DNA of 64,000 nt, from contig CM068323.1 in assembly GCA_034766995.1 (NCBI GenBank), forward strand, positions 17,903,016-17,967,015. The letters are read 5' to 3'. Under the pieces are notes generated by a model, which searched no databases, was not told the DNA's origin, and saw nothing but the letters and a program-made list of their open reading frames with translations. The number at the start of each line of letters is the position of its first letter. The first letter of the stretch is position 1. Shown here in pieces: positions 50,870 through 62,650 of the stretch. The DNA is from Acanthacorydalis orientalis (taxonomy: Eukaryota > Arthropoda > Insecta > Megaloptera > Corydalidae). The translations under genes were made by a program, and so were the position numbers.

Positions 50870-51853
50870 ATTTAAAACACATTATGTATTTTCCGTTTGA
50901 CTGTTTTTTTTTGTTTCATATATGCGACATATTTTTCTATACTCGCATATTAACATATTTATGAACGGGAGTATTCGTAATGTGAATTCATTAAAATGTA
51001 ATTGCTACAGATATGTCAGACTTAGTTATGAAATACATTTTTCACAGCGACTTGTTTCTCACTCGTTTCGTCGTCGTTTGTATGATTGATTGTTTAAAAA
51101 AAAAATTCAAATAAAAATTATTTTTTTATTCATTATTCTACTATTTTGTTTAGATTTAATACTAAAAAGAGGTTTTCCGATATTCCAAATGATAGAATTA
51201 GTCTCAACTTGTACAAAAAAATTGAAAGTTTATAGAGATAAAAACAGGATATTAAACGAACAAATAAATAAAATTGCCCATCGAGTGCTTGTGTTATGCT
51301 CTAAAAGGGAAACACATTTGCATTCAAAAAGAAACATTTTCAAACATCAAGGGACTATTTCAAAAAACCATGATTAAATTTCCTAAAGATACGACAATCC
51401 CTAAAATCGATCATACTGAAATAGACAGGGAGAAATCTTTACTATTCCAAATAAAATGTAAATATTTTAATAATTAAAATAATAAAAAATAAAATTAAAT
51501 ATAGAGAGAGGTCAATTCAGAGTTGTTTCCTTATAGAAAAAATTCTCATGTAATTTTTAAATGACATACTCAATTATAATAAAAACTCGATGTGAGGAAT
51601 AATAAAAACTAGAATGTTATATGTACGTGTCAAATGAAAATCACAATAGGTGCTATATTCAAATTAGTTTAACACAAATAGTGATCATTTTGATCTAACA
51701 CGTAACCTAATGAATGTTAAAATATTTATTCATGGAACTAATTTTAACTTTTCGATCATATATTTTACATCAAAATGCTTTTACTTTGCATGACTCTTAG
51801 ATTTCGTTGCCTTTGACACGTATCTCATACATACCTCTATATACATATATATT

Positions 51854-51903
<50 letters not shown>

Positions 51904-52920
51904 ATTGGTAAAATTATATAAATATATACACATATTTTGTATAAAATTTCAATTTCGAACATATATACACGTTTATAAAATCATTTTTTAGTGAAAATAT
52001 GTTTAGAGCACTCTTCAAATATTAAGTTTTGAAGTACATTACTATTCAATTATACCAAATAAATGTACAGTTGTTTAAAAGTTACAAAATGAACTTTAAA
52101 TTTAGTCAATTATTAAAATTCTCAAATAATATTTTCAAGTGAAAATTAAATTTAAAGTGTAGTTATGTTTCTAATTAAAATATATTTTATACATTTTTAT
52201 TCATCAATTTTTTAATGATATTTTTGAACAAATTTGGTATTTCTTTTAGATATAATTATAGAACATTTTTATGTATTAACTACAAACACAAAAAGTACCT
52301 CAAAAAGGATATATCATCTTTTAAGATCAATTGATTTCTACTTTCATTATTTATTTTAAGTAAATTTGAACATTCAAATTCAAAATGTGTACAAATACGT
52401 GTTCTATTGTTTCATAATAAACAGTGTTTTTATTTCAACACTTCTGTATTGTATTTCTGTAAATATTAACTAATTTTATTTTTAGAATATATAAAATGCG
52501 TGTAATCAAACTTTTTAAATGATTTTTTCTCCTGAAATCATTAAACCATTTAAGAACCAACTGTTATACAAGTATAGATCACACATGAGAAATGCTGATA
52601 TAAAAAAATAGACTTAATGTACAATTTTCAATATTATAAATTTCTCTCATTTATGGAAATATGTCAAATAAACACAGAAAAAAATTACGAACTGTAAGTT
52701 AGAATGAATTTTTTTTAAGGCTGAGTTAAAATATAAAATTATCAATATAGATCTTATAAATAATTACATACAATTAAATTGATATGGTCATCTACAACGG
52801 ATATTTCGAGACATATTCTCAAAGATATAACTATTTTGATCTCCTCAACGATACAGAAAATGATTAAAATCTATGCTAATCTACATTAGAAACATTAGAA
52901 CTGTGGATCAGACTGTAAAA
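50870..52920. other. AT-rich noncoding stretch
   Basis: Two overlapping frames near 51090-51480 start at TTG and have no recognised domain. Nothing else was seen apart from the AT tract. Confidence 0.4.
51856..51900. repeat. (AT)n microsatellite
   Basis: About 44 bp of AT alternation. Confidence 0.95.
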
Positions 52921-52990
52921 ACAACAATAGGATGACAGGAAATTATGGAAATTTAATGCGGAAAGGCAACGTTAATCGCTATGAACACAA

Positions 52991-53026
52991 TTCTCTCTCT
53001 CTCTCCACACATACACACACACACAT

Positions 53027-53078
<52 letters not shown>
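52991..53078. repeat. (CT)n-(CA)n-(TA)n compound microsatellite
   Basis: CT alternation (about 15 bp), CA alternation with two ATA breaks (about 36 bp) and TA alternation (about 38 bp) follow one another. Confidence 0.95.
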
Positions 53079-53080
<2 letters not shown>

Positions 53081-53157
53081 TGTATGTATACACATACATA
53101 CATTTTACAAGACTAAATTACAAATTAACACATTATATCAACTTTATAACAAACGCA

Positions 53158-53331
53158 TTTTCTTATATTAATTTATTAGTTTATTATTATTTATTATATT
53201 AGTTTGTTATATTTGTAAATCAGTTATTTAAATATTTTATCAAATTTTCTTATATTAATTTATAAGTTTATTGTTATTTATTATATTATTTTGCTATCTT
53301 TTTAAATCACTTATTTAAATGTTTAAATCAA
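53158..53331. repeat. 87-bp tandem duplication
   Basis: Two adjacent AT-rich copies begin TTTTCTTATATTAATTTAT, at 53158 and 53245, and stay alignable over the full 87 bp with scattered substitutions. Confidence 0.85.
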
Positions 53332-53339
53332 TTATCAGA

Positions 53340-54070
53340 ATTTAAAAATATCTATTCGCTCGAATCAATACTATTTTTGTACCTATTCATTTTTAAACTT
53401 CACTACATACTTAGAATAAGATATGTGCAGCCATCTATGCTGGAATCTCAAACTATAGTTTAAGTTATTGTTACTCTTACTTAATATTACATTTCGTTTT
53501 CATGTTCTTACTTACAACTGACGTCGAGAAATTATTAATTTATGATGGTATTCGACAGGTTATGGAATAATAAAAAAATATTGAAAATGACATTAACTGT
53601 ATACTACATTACATGAAAAATACGTTTGTTAAATTGAATATTCATTTTTGTATTAATATAATTGCTTGTCAATTTTCTAAAACATTTATACAGTTTTTTG
53701 TTTAAATTACTTCGATGATTATGTTAAATATAATGGCATTTTTTAAAAAAAAAACATTTTGAAAACTATTAAGTTATTAATAGTCAATTTTTTTAATAGA
53801 GAATAAATTCATGTATATATAAAATATGATAAACTTGAAATTAATTTCAGTTAAACATAGGTTTTATAGAAATTATTATTAATTAACTGGTCATTTAGTT
53901 TCTATTTAAGAAATAAATACGTTTTATTCTTATATAACATTTCACGATCAATTTTTTAAAAATGTTTCGTTTCAATCACATTTTATATCAAATAAATTAC
54001 TAATTGGTATCGTAATCGATTAAAAAATCAGGTTGAACTATATTCAAACTCAAAATGAATGTTTAACAGG
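53340..54070. other. AT-rich noncoding stretch
   Basis: Nothing was recognised. Confidence 0.45.
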
Positions 54071-54211
54071 TTAAAAAGTATTCAATGAAATCAATGAACA
54101 ACACTTGTAATGAACAATTGATTTTTCAAAAACGAACATACTCTGCACGCTTGTTTTCGATTTGTGATAAAATAATGAAAATCCCCATACGTTCGTTCCG
54201 TATTCACTTAC

Positions 54212-54333
54212 CCAACGGTTAAGTTCATCTCTCAAAAGGCACTCGATATTTATTATACGTTCATGAATCATAATTATTATATCAATCATAATCAAATTAA
54301 CATAATTAACTGCATTATCCAGCTCGTACATTA
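54212..54333 (-). CDS. candidate exon, 40 codons to a strong donor
   Basis: On the minus strand an acceptor-like CTAGTCTCTACCAG is followed by TA and an ATG at 54331. The frame reads MYELDNAVNYVNLIMIDIII, then MIHERIINIECLLRDELNRW, and meets the donor GTAAGTG at 54211 in phase 0. Reading through the donor, the frame stays open to 54071 (86 codons in all). The acidic and basic spacing of the second half resembles a coiled or helical segment, but no family was recognised. The preceding 82-codon frame (54344-54592) ends only 11 bases before this ATG. Confidence 0.2.
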
Positions 54334-54343
54334 CTGGTAGAGA

Positions 54344-54592
54344 CTAGCTGTCAGTTGCACTGTATGTGCCCTCTTCGCTGATACCAGAGGCTACAATTGC
54401 TATTACACACACATACATTTTACAGAAGCTTTCATTCAATTCAACATAACCAAGCGTTACATTCATCAATGTCCATACAGGAAATGTACATTTATTGTTC
54501 ATACTGGTACGTACGTGTACGAATATTATTATTTTTTTAAAACGACATAAATTATACAAAGATTTCATATCGTACGTTTTATATTTTGACAT
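54344..54592 (-). CDS. candidate small ORF, 82 codons
   Basis: A true ATG opens MSKYKTYDMKSLYNLCRFKK. The frame includes WTLMNVTLGYVELNESFC and ends GISEEGTYSATDS and a stop. Composition is more varied than in chance AT-rich frames. No domain, clear signal peptide or transposon motif was recognised. Together with the frame just downstream it makes about 520 bp of minus-strand sequence that looks more coding than its surroundings. It may be a decayed or frameshifted gene, or chance. Confidence 0.2.
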   Translation of the reverse strand: MSKYKTYDMKSLYNLCRFKKIIIFVHVRTSMNNKCTFPVWTLMNVTLGYVELNESFCKMYVCVIAIVASGISEEGTYSATDS

Positions 54593-54599
54593 TATTAAA

Positions 54600-56999
54600 A
54601 TTAAAGATCTTTGATTACACGACCCCCCTCTGAGAACATAATTAAAACTATTGTTATGTTAATTAAAATGATCGTTATGTTAGTTTTGCGGATTCGTTAT
54701 AATTAATGCACGCACTGACATTGCGAAATAAGTTTTTTCTATTAGTAGAGAACAGTTATTAATTATACTTGTTTATAAAACACCTCAAACTGTTTGCGTA
54801 TACATATGAACACGAAGAAAAAGAGAATGAATAACAGCAACTATGCAAAAAAATAAATAAAAACGTATGTTTATATAAAAATCCAAAACTAAATTAATAT
54901 TTAAGTATGTCAGAAGTAAAAAATCAAATTGTTTAGTGGGAAGGGGGAGTACATAAAAAGTGCAATAAGAGGTACAACCTAACTTCAATTTGTCAAGCTG
55001 AAAAAATAAATAAATTTAACCCAAATTGATTACAAACATTTAATACCATTTTATTACATTACTTGATTTAACAAAGAAAAATTGCCTGATACAAATTCTT
55101 TACCTCAAATACTGAACAAAAATTATAAAATGATATATGAAGGAATAATATTCAATTTGGTAGCAGTTTAATATTTGTAATTAATAAAATTCGTATAAGT
55201 TCGATTCAATAAATATCGTAAATTTAATTAATATTTTCAACATATTAAAACAGAATATATATTCAATTTATTATACGAATAATTTATTGATTCAAATTTA
55301 CAGTGAATCAAACGATTTCAGTTAAAGAATTTAATTATCTGTTTGTTATAAATGTGGTTTTTGAGCAATGAATAAGTTCGTTGTAGATTGCGAGCCAAGA
55401 AGAGAATACCCCTGACATATGCTATACAATATCTATAATTAAATTCAAAATTAATATTTGAGCTTTCTGTAGAAAATATTTTTATACTAATCTAATTCGT
55501 GAATTGATATTAATTGAATTTGATTTGAAAACATATTAACTGTTTTTTTTTTTGATTGAAAATGTTTAAATTGAATCAACTGTGCAAATAATATAATTTA
55601 AACATGTGGATTTAAAATCTATATTATTTTTTTATGAAACCGCAAACATGATTTTCACAACTAAATAAAATATCGGATAGATTATGGAATTTATCACAAG
55701 AGCTGCAAAATCTTTTTCTCTGCTTTCACAAACGCACTGAGAGCTTATACAAACAAGAACACAATTTAATATATTTCATTGTTCGAAATGAATATGAAAG
55801 GAATTCGTACTTTAATATATCTTGTGTATTTAGCATGGTATAAACTAAAGTGCTATTATTTTCAATACGTACTGGAATACATCGAATTTCTGACAAATTA
55901 CATACGTAGTTTAATTTCGATATATTCAAGATTATTACGAAACATTTCTTCATACATATATCAAACATCCTTTATATAAACGGACGCCTGAATAGATCTG
56001 TCTCGTTTTGTCTGCGAATGTGAAAACTGAAATATTTGTCGAATATTAATTATACAGATGTAATTTGATACGTATTAGTAAATTCAACTCATGTATATAC
56101 AATTTGTTTATAGCGTTATGAGCATGAGTTTCAAACATAAACGTACAGATGTCTGAATTAGAATTGCGGAGATATTTTACAAACGTCGCACTTAATTGTA
56201 TGAAAATATGTGTATTAATTACTTTTCCGTGAATTGTAACATCATATGATAAATTCGTGCATGTCCTGTTCTGTTCACTCGTTCATCATGACAAAGTGTT
56301 TTTTTAATAAATTATTTTAATGTATTTTCAATTAAAATCGTTTTTCGAAATGAAATCGTCAAATATGTTTGAAAATGAAATATTTATAAATATTATTTTG
56401 AAACGGTATAAGGTTTTTTTAAATCAGGTATTTGCAGCTATTATTCAATTTTATCTCTTTCACACAAACAGTTTTATATTAAAAATATATTCTTTGATAC
56501 ATGCATTTATCATTTATTTATTTTTCGTTTGTATGAAAATATTTACAGTGATACGAACATAATAAAAATAAAACATTGTGTTTCTCTGTGATAACAATAA
56601 GCTTTTGTACGAGTAGAATTTTCTATGCATTTTTCATTCAATAAGAAATCTATAACGTTTAAGAACTGCCGTATATTAAATATTCTCTTGAGTTCAATAC
56701 CTTTTAGGTTGTTTTCATTAAAGAAATGTTTTCAATTTGAAACTTTGAATATTACTTCATAGTATGTCAGCTATTATATATTTATTTTCTAATTGAATTT
56801 AGCATCTTAATAGACTATTTAAAAGTAAATATAACCAAAATATTTATAGAAAATATCACATTATATGCATTGTTGTTATTGCCAATAATATGTTTATTGT
56901 AAAATTTGATATGTATATGAGATGAACTAAATATATATATTTGAATAAAGGTATTTAAATATATTATTCGAAAGTAAAATTATATTTAATATATTAGAT
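54600..56999. other. AT-rich noncoding stretch
   Basis: Several short frames occur, but none has a domain or splice support. Confidence 0.45.
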
Positions 57000-57635
57000 C
57001 AAGGGTGGGCAAACTATGGCCCGTGGGCCACATGCGGCCTGCGATGACGATTTGTGCGGCCCGTACACAAGTGTGTTTTTTTAAATTTTACCAGAAAAAT
57101 GTTAAATTGTATAAACAAGCAACAAATTCCCCTTCCAGCAAATCCTGCAGCAATTTAGTAATTGTGAGCCTGCCTTAATTTAGTATTTCGGTCGCACGCA
57201 GGATTGCATTCGTAACATCGATGTTTAATTTCATTAAAAATTATATTATTATTTACATGTATACATTTTTTGTGAGATTAATAAATAAATGTATTCGTGT
57301 GTGAAAAATAGTGATCCTTATTGATTAAATTTAGATTTTGTACGCTAAAGCTCTTCCTCCTTCTCTAAAAAAGTCTTGAGTGTACCCCACTCGACTTTCC
57401 GATACTATTTTAAATATGTACCTTATTGGGGGGAAAGGATTTAGAAGCAATGGTGATGATAAGGAGTGGCCGTAGAAAATCATTGAAAATAGAAAGTCGG
57501 TTTCTGAAATAATCACAATACTTTCCTTTACTATGAGTGCCTCATATATCGGAAAGTAAAAACATTTTTTTAAATACGGCCCACTAGAGACCTTACAGAA
57601 GTCCATGAAGTCTCTGGTCAGTTATCCTACCTCTG
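57000..57635 (+). mobile_element. non-autonomous hAT-like element
   Basis: The left end CAAGGGTGGGCAAACTATGG, followed by GGCC-rich words (CCCGTGGGCCACATGCGGCC), is the characteristic start of a hAT group found across animals. The right end reads GGTCAGTTATCCTACCTCTG, whose complement CAGAGGTAGGATAACTG is an imperfect copy of the left end. A TACGGCCCACTAGAGACCTT block lies just inside, also typical. Imperfect 8-bp flanks (TATTAGAT and ATATTGAT) may be the target duplication. At 636 bp it has no recognisable transposase and would have depended on a relative. A minus frame of 91 codons inside is unrecognised. Confidence 0.68.
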
Positions 57636-57639
57636 ATAT

Positions 57640-58040
57640 TGATCATTACAATTGAACCATCTTAATTAGTTATCTTAATATAAGGTTTTTTTATATTGAT
57701 GCAGGTCTATAATTGGGACATATTTAAAAACGTTACGATAATCCATAAAGAAAATTTTAAAACCCAACGAAAATATAAATTGTATCTAATTGGAACCGCT
57801 TCACAGTTGAAATATACAAAAATCGAACAGTATGTCCTGTAATTCGATTAATTATTCCAGTCTTAATCGAATAGAATCCAGTTAATACAATCCGCATAAC
57901 GAAACGTCGAGTAACGAGTACGCCAGTCGACTTAACAGTAGGAAAAAAAATGTAATGACGGTGCTTTTAAATCGCACTTCATATATTTTACAGTTCCGTT
58001 TTTAATATTCACGACTTGTACAGCAATATTTATTCATCAC
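57640..58040. other. noncoding stretch
   Basis: Nothing was recognised before the CpG-rich patch. Confidence 0.4.
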
Positions 58041-58045
58041 TTTAG

Positions 58046-58123
58046 CGAGCAAGCATCGCAACAGCAGCACCGCCACCGCACAGACGGTGGTAACATGATT
58101 AGGAGCGCTATGTTTGGCCAAGC
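58046..58123 (+). CDS. candidate 78-nt symmetric exon
   Basis: An acceptor (TTTATTCATCACTTTAG) and a consensus donor (AAGC|GTGAGT) enclose 78 nt. Only one frame is open; after one leading base it reads EQASQQQHRHRTDGGN, then MIRSAMFGQ, and leaves two bases, so both introns are phase 2. The CAG-rich start gives a Gln/His stretch common in disordered insect protein regions. It lies in a CpG-rich patch (about 57990-58480) with a competing minus frame of 93 codons. Its leading base completes a codon left by the candidate exon at 40161-40222. No homology was recognised. Confidence 0.27.
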
Positions 58124-58480
58124 GTGAGTGTTTATGGGGTTAACGTGGTCCGTATGAATTCCCATCACGTAACACGGCCGATGTATCTTCCACGTGCGTG
58201 TAACGTTCGTGTACACGTACGTTCCTCGTACGTACCGGGAGGAAACATGGTCAGCGGTCGGTACGAGCGTCCCGAATTGAAATTGAGATCTCGCCGATGA
58301 GTTCGCATCAACGAACATGTCTGATGTTTATTATGTACTCTCTGCTACATTTGAATCGAGGTCAACCCCGTGTTAAATATTAATTTAGTCGGGCGAAAAT
58401 CATTGCTTTAATTGACTGTTTCTTGTAATATAATAATCGGCAACGGATATTAGATTCGAAATGAATTTCTACTGAAATAA
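58124..58480. other. CpG- and ACGT-rich remainder of patch
   Basis: It contains a CACGTG E-box near 58191 and a dense cluster of ACGT/GTACAC words to about 58240. It reads like regulatory DNA, without proof. Confidence 0.3.
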
Positions 58481-59295
58481 TGTACGTTTTCGTAACATAA
58501 TATATAAGTACAGTCTTATCTCTAAAACACTAACAGTTTAATCAATTATCAGAATTTAATTATTGCAATACACGCAAATTACATCTAATTAAATTTATTA
58601 TCTTCTTTTATACGTCTGGTTTTATCTATTGCTCATACCTGTTTCATTTTTTAAAACTCTAATCCCTATTCCATAAATACAAGCATACCAACACTTAATT
58701 ACCTAAGATTGTGGCATCAATAAATGCCTCCAATAATTTACTACCTACAACCGCAGATATCTTCATTCCGGTTTCTTTTTACTTGAAATTATATCAACTA
58801 CAGTTTACATAAACTATTGTATATATACATGCTAAGTCTATGCATATTTTTTTAAATACATTAAGTTTTTTTAAAAGAATTAATACCAAATCACAAACGT
58901 TACATAAGAAAAGCATACAAAACCAATCCACTGAAATTGATTAGAATAAAACATTATCGTCTTTAATTATTTATCTCAATCACGAGCTGACACAAAAAGC
59001 AAATCCGATTGGAATTTCGTATACGAAGAGAAAAGAATGTCTTTCACGTTTATTAAAGTGTAGGTTCGAACCGGTGACATTATCTACATTAACACGCTGA
59101 CACTGATTTCGAAGAACCGAACGAACATATAAGAAACGGAAGTTCTGTCGATGTGTTCTGTCAAGGTAGAGATTCAGATATTATGTGTTTGTTGAATCAA
59201 AAAAGTGTTTCTGAGTTAATGGATTGAACCTTTACTCTAATAAATAACAATGGCACCGTCATTTAAAACCTTTACGATACAGGATGTATGTATCG

Positions 59296-59298
<3 letters not shown>

Positions 59299-59370
<72 letters not shown>
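59299..59370. repeat. (AT)n microsatellite with one TGTA break
   Basis: About 72 bp of AT alternation, interrupted once near the middle. Confidence 0.95.
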
Positions 59371-59373
<3 letters not shown>

Positions 59374-59525
59374 GTTTTTATAGATAAATATATTCGACCA
59401 ATTCTAATATAAAAGTATAATAAATGATTGGCAAAATCGATAAGATATAAAAAAGAATCGTTACGTAGCCTTTATGTTCAAATAGATGGTAACGTACATC
59501 ATACACATAGAAACACACATACTTA

Positions 59526-59528
<3 letters not shown>

Positions 59529-59585
<57 letters not shown>
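59529..59585. repeat. (TA)n microsatellite
   Basis: About 57 bp of TA alternation, followed by ACATACAT. Confidence 0.95.
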
Positions 59586-59589
<4 letters not shown>

Positions 59590-60899
59590 CATATCTTCTT
59601 ATTTTCATATCTGCACATGACATGTGGAAATTACGAACCACTTGATTTATACATCCGGCATGGATCCATAGTGTTCACAAATACACCGTTCAAATGTTTA
59701 CGTTGACAGAACGTTTTATTTATTTTTTGTTTAAATACGTTTGGTCCGCGTACGAACGAAACAAATAAAAAAAATATGTCACTAACAGAAATTATCAAGT
59801 TTACAGGTGATGATTTATAAATTTGGACGAACAAATTGGCGACATGTAAAAAGAAATCATAGCCGCTCGTGGATTTCTTAACAACATTTTTTTAAAAAAA
59901 AGAATTTTGTTAATAACTACCATTTTCAAGCTTTCAAAAGCTGTCAAAAGCTGTCAAATATTATCAATAAAATAATTCTGTCGAAAGCTTTAAGAGAGAA
60001 CATGTAGAAATATATTTAGGGAAGAGCTACTTTCACATTTTAGTTTTCTATACTCAATTTTATGTTTACTCAAATTTGAAATGTGTATGTTAGAAATGAA
60101 GTATTTAATTTATAAAAGGAATATCGTTTAAGAGATTCCTTTTTAATAACACTGTTTCGATAAAATATTGAAAGAGGATACTTTTCCTAGAATAAATTCC
60201 GAAATTTCTATATTTTCATATCTAGAGTTTGTTTCATTCTGAAATGAATTTACTTATATGTAATCGTACTAAAAAGTGTTTATTTAGTATTTTTTTTATT
60301 AAATATGCGCTATATATTTTATTTTTATGTGTTCATACACATTTTGATCCATACTGTAAACTCTTCATTAATATTCCATTCTATTTAATTTCAGAGAACT
60401 TAATTAAAGAAAATAAGAAATTAAGTATCCATTCCATCAGACTTATTGTATAGAAAAGTCGGGAAATATAATATTTTATATTATAAATTATATAATATAA
60501 TTAAAAAAAGTATATAATAAAAATTAAATATCATACGGTAGTTATTTTTTAACAAGTCATTCATATTATAAGTATTGAACATATTTTCATTTTTCATTTT
60601 ATTTTTAATTAAACGATTCGCCAAAGCCGTGTTATGAAAAAGAAACGTACAAAAGAACCCGCTCGTGGAAATAATTTAATTTTGGAGACGCTATTAACAA
60701 TATTAATACATTTTTTAATCTCTTATCAACGTTACTCTTCATCATTAACGTTTACATTGAAAGATCGCACGTTGATATATAAATATATTCTTATTACTAT
60801 AACATGTATTTATAAAAGAGGAGAGAACGGATAAAAACGAGCAGAAAATACATAGACATCTATTCAAAATGAAACTCGATCGTGGAAAAAAACAGATAC

Positions 60900-61180
60900 A
60901 CACAAAAAGCTGACTGTGATATAACAAATTGTGTTCGTGGGTCGTCCCTTTATTTACTGGCCTGCGGTTCCCTCACGGCCGAATCTTCCTGCTGGAATCA
61001 ATAGATCGACGCTGGTAAGGCCGGTTTTATAGCACGGTCACGCTAGTCAATTTTCATTCGAATGACAACTAAGCCACGCCGGTATTTGAATGTAATAAGT
61101 CATTCGCGGATCTCATTATTATGAGATGAAATTAATTTTTGTATAAGATTACATGGATCGCAATTTAATTTCAATTCCAG
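60900..61180. other. CpG-rich patch
   Basis: A compact high-complexity island with the donor-like word GGTAAGGCCGG near 61014, resembling one at 46835 (GGTAAGGTCGG). No frame could be supported. It may be a regulatory element. Confidence 0.3.
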
Positions 61181-61213
61181 CCTCAAATGCTCTTTTACAC
61201 ATAAACATACATA

Positions 61214-61244
61214 CACATATATATTAATATATATATATATATAC
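61214..61244. repeat. (AT)n microsatellite, imperfect
   Basis: AT alternation broken by one TTAA step. Confidence 0.85.
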
Positions 61245-61455
61245 ATAAATTATAAAATTTAATTTTATGAAAAGAATTATTATGTATTTTTAAGTTCTAA
61301 TATCTTTTAAAAAATAAAAAAGACATCTAATATTTTTTAACTTAATAAATATTAAAATTTTAAATAATTTAAATATTTTTTGATATATTGATGAGATGAA
61401 ATTATATGGCAAATTGTAAAATTTAATATTAAAATAAAAAAAGCATAATACTTAC

Positions 61456-61509
61456 TAGAAAAACATTACTTCTAGACAGCTGGGCTAGAATGAGGTTGAT
61501 GTATACGAT
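61456..61509 (-). CDS. candidate 54-nt internal exon
   Basis: On the minus strand a pyrimidine-rich acceptor (ATTTCTTTTAATTACAG) and a consensus donor (CTA|GTAAGT) enclose 54 nt. The only open frame reads IVYINLILAQLSRSNVFL, in phase 0-0. The first half is hydrophobic, so it could lie in a membrane segment or signal peptide. Exon length is a multiple of three. No family was recognised. It is the best minus-strand splice pair seen, and phase-compatible with the microexon at 1360-1386, but about 60 kb separate them. Confidence 0.25.
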
Positions 61510-61514
61510 CTGTA

Positions 61515-62070
61515 ATTAAAAGAAATAATATTTAGTAGTGTAGTCAAACGAATAAAAAAATGATACATATTTTTAGTTTTAAAAATCTATTATAATGTAC
61601 AATTGATCTGAACCTTTTCTTGGAGATGGTTCGTTTTTTCTCAACGAATTGAAATTTCTAAAAATGATTCAAAGATAAATGGATACAACGTATATAATGA
61701 ATACCAAGAAAAACCAATGTTCAGATCATTTATAAAAAAAATTGTCTGGAATTTCACAAGTCCTTAATTACTAATTACAATTTTAATTATACGACAGAGG
61801 TCAATAATAGGGTGCTGAAAAGATAGTTTTCACTATCTCAACAACACGATCTCACTAACATCCAATAAAAAATATTCCACAACTATATAAAAAAAATTTC
61901 GTTGTATAAAATGATCAAATAATTAATACTGTGTGAGATATAAAGCTCTGTTTGCTCAACCTATAAGAAAATTTGTACACAATGGTGTCAATTTTACGAT
62001 TTCATAATCTGTTATAAAAATAAAATATATAATGATAATAATAATGAATCAGTTTTTCACATTTCCATAA
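61515..62070. other. AT-rich noncoding stretch
   Basis: Nothing was recognised. Confidence 0.45.
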
Positions 62071-62072
62071 TA

Positions 62073-62074
<2 letters not shown>

Positions 62075-62138
<64 letters not shown>
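62075..62138. repeat. (AT)n microsatellite
   Basis: About 63 bp, immediately left of the first copy of a diverged duplication. Confidence 0.95.
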
Positions 62139-62141
<3 letters not shown>

Positions 62142-62254
62142 TTCATTGTTTATTCTTTTAAAATTGAGTGCATATAAAAATATTTGTAAAATCAGTAAAG
62201 TTAATTTCTCTATGACACTCTCACCTAAATCCTACGCAGCAAGATGTTTTAAAA
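62142..62254. repeat. diverged direct duplication, copy 1
   Basis: It begins TTCATTGTTTATTCTTTTAA directly after an AT tract. The same arrangement recurs 505 bp to the right, with the first 75 or so bases closely alike. Confidence 0.85.
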
Positions 62255-62598
62255 CATCCCTATTTATATCTTTTAAAACTTCTTTCTGCATTTACATCAC
62301 GGAATTGTGTAAGGACTTGTTTTGCTCACTCCGACACATATTTTAAATACTGCAGATATTACATTGAGTTTACTGCAGAACTATTATGTGTTAGTGCTTG
62401 ACATGACAACTCACACGTATTTCTTAAACAAACACACAAATCCACACGTATTTCCTACATGAACACAACTCTTACTTCAATTAAGTACATGTATTGCATT
62501 GTCTTCGAAAAATAAATAAACTCATTGACAAAAGTCTGGAAATTTGAACTAGAAATAAACCTATTATTAAATTTATGTAAATAAAATTAAACTATAAA

Positions 62599-62601
<3 letters not shown>

Positions 62602-62647
<46 letters not shown>
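62602..62647. repeat. (TA)n microsatellite
   Basis: About 46 bp, immediately left of the second duplication copy. Confidence 0.95.

Positions 62648-62650
<3 letters not shown>

Larger units (their letters stand above)
58490..60900. other. AT-rich noncoding stretch
   Basis: It holds two AT tracts. A duplicated word CAAAAGCTGT occurs near 59935-59955. No gene was seen. Confidence 0.45.

Noticed and set aside
51090..51477. Two overlapping plus frames of 95 and 67 codons
   Set aside because: Both start at TTG, no domain, no splice or promoter support.
59060..59090. GGTTCGAACC resembling a tRNA T-arm
   Set aside because: No matching acceptor, D or anticodon stems on either strand; the word is a short palindrome.
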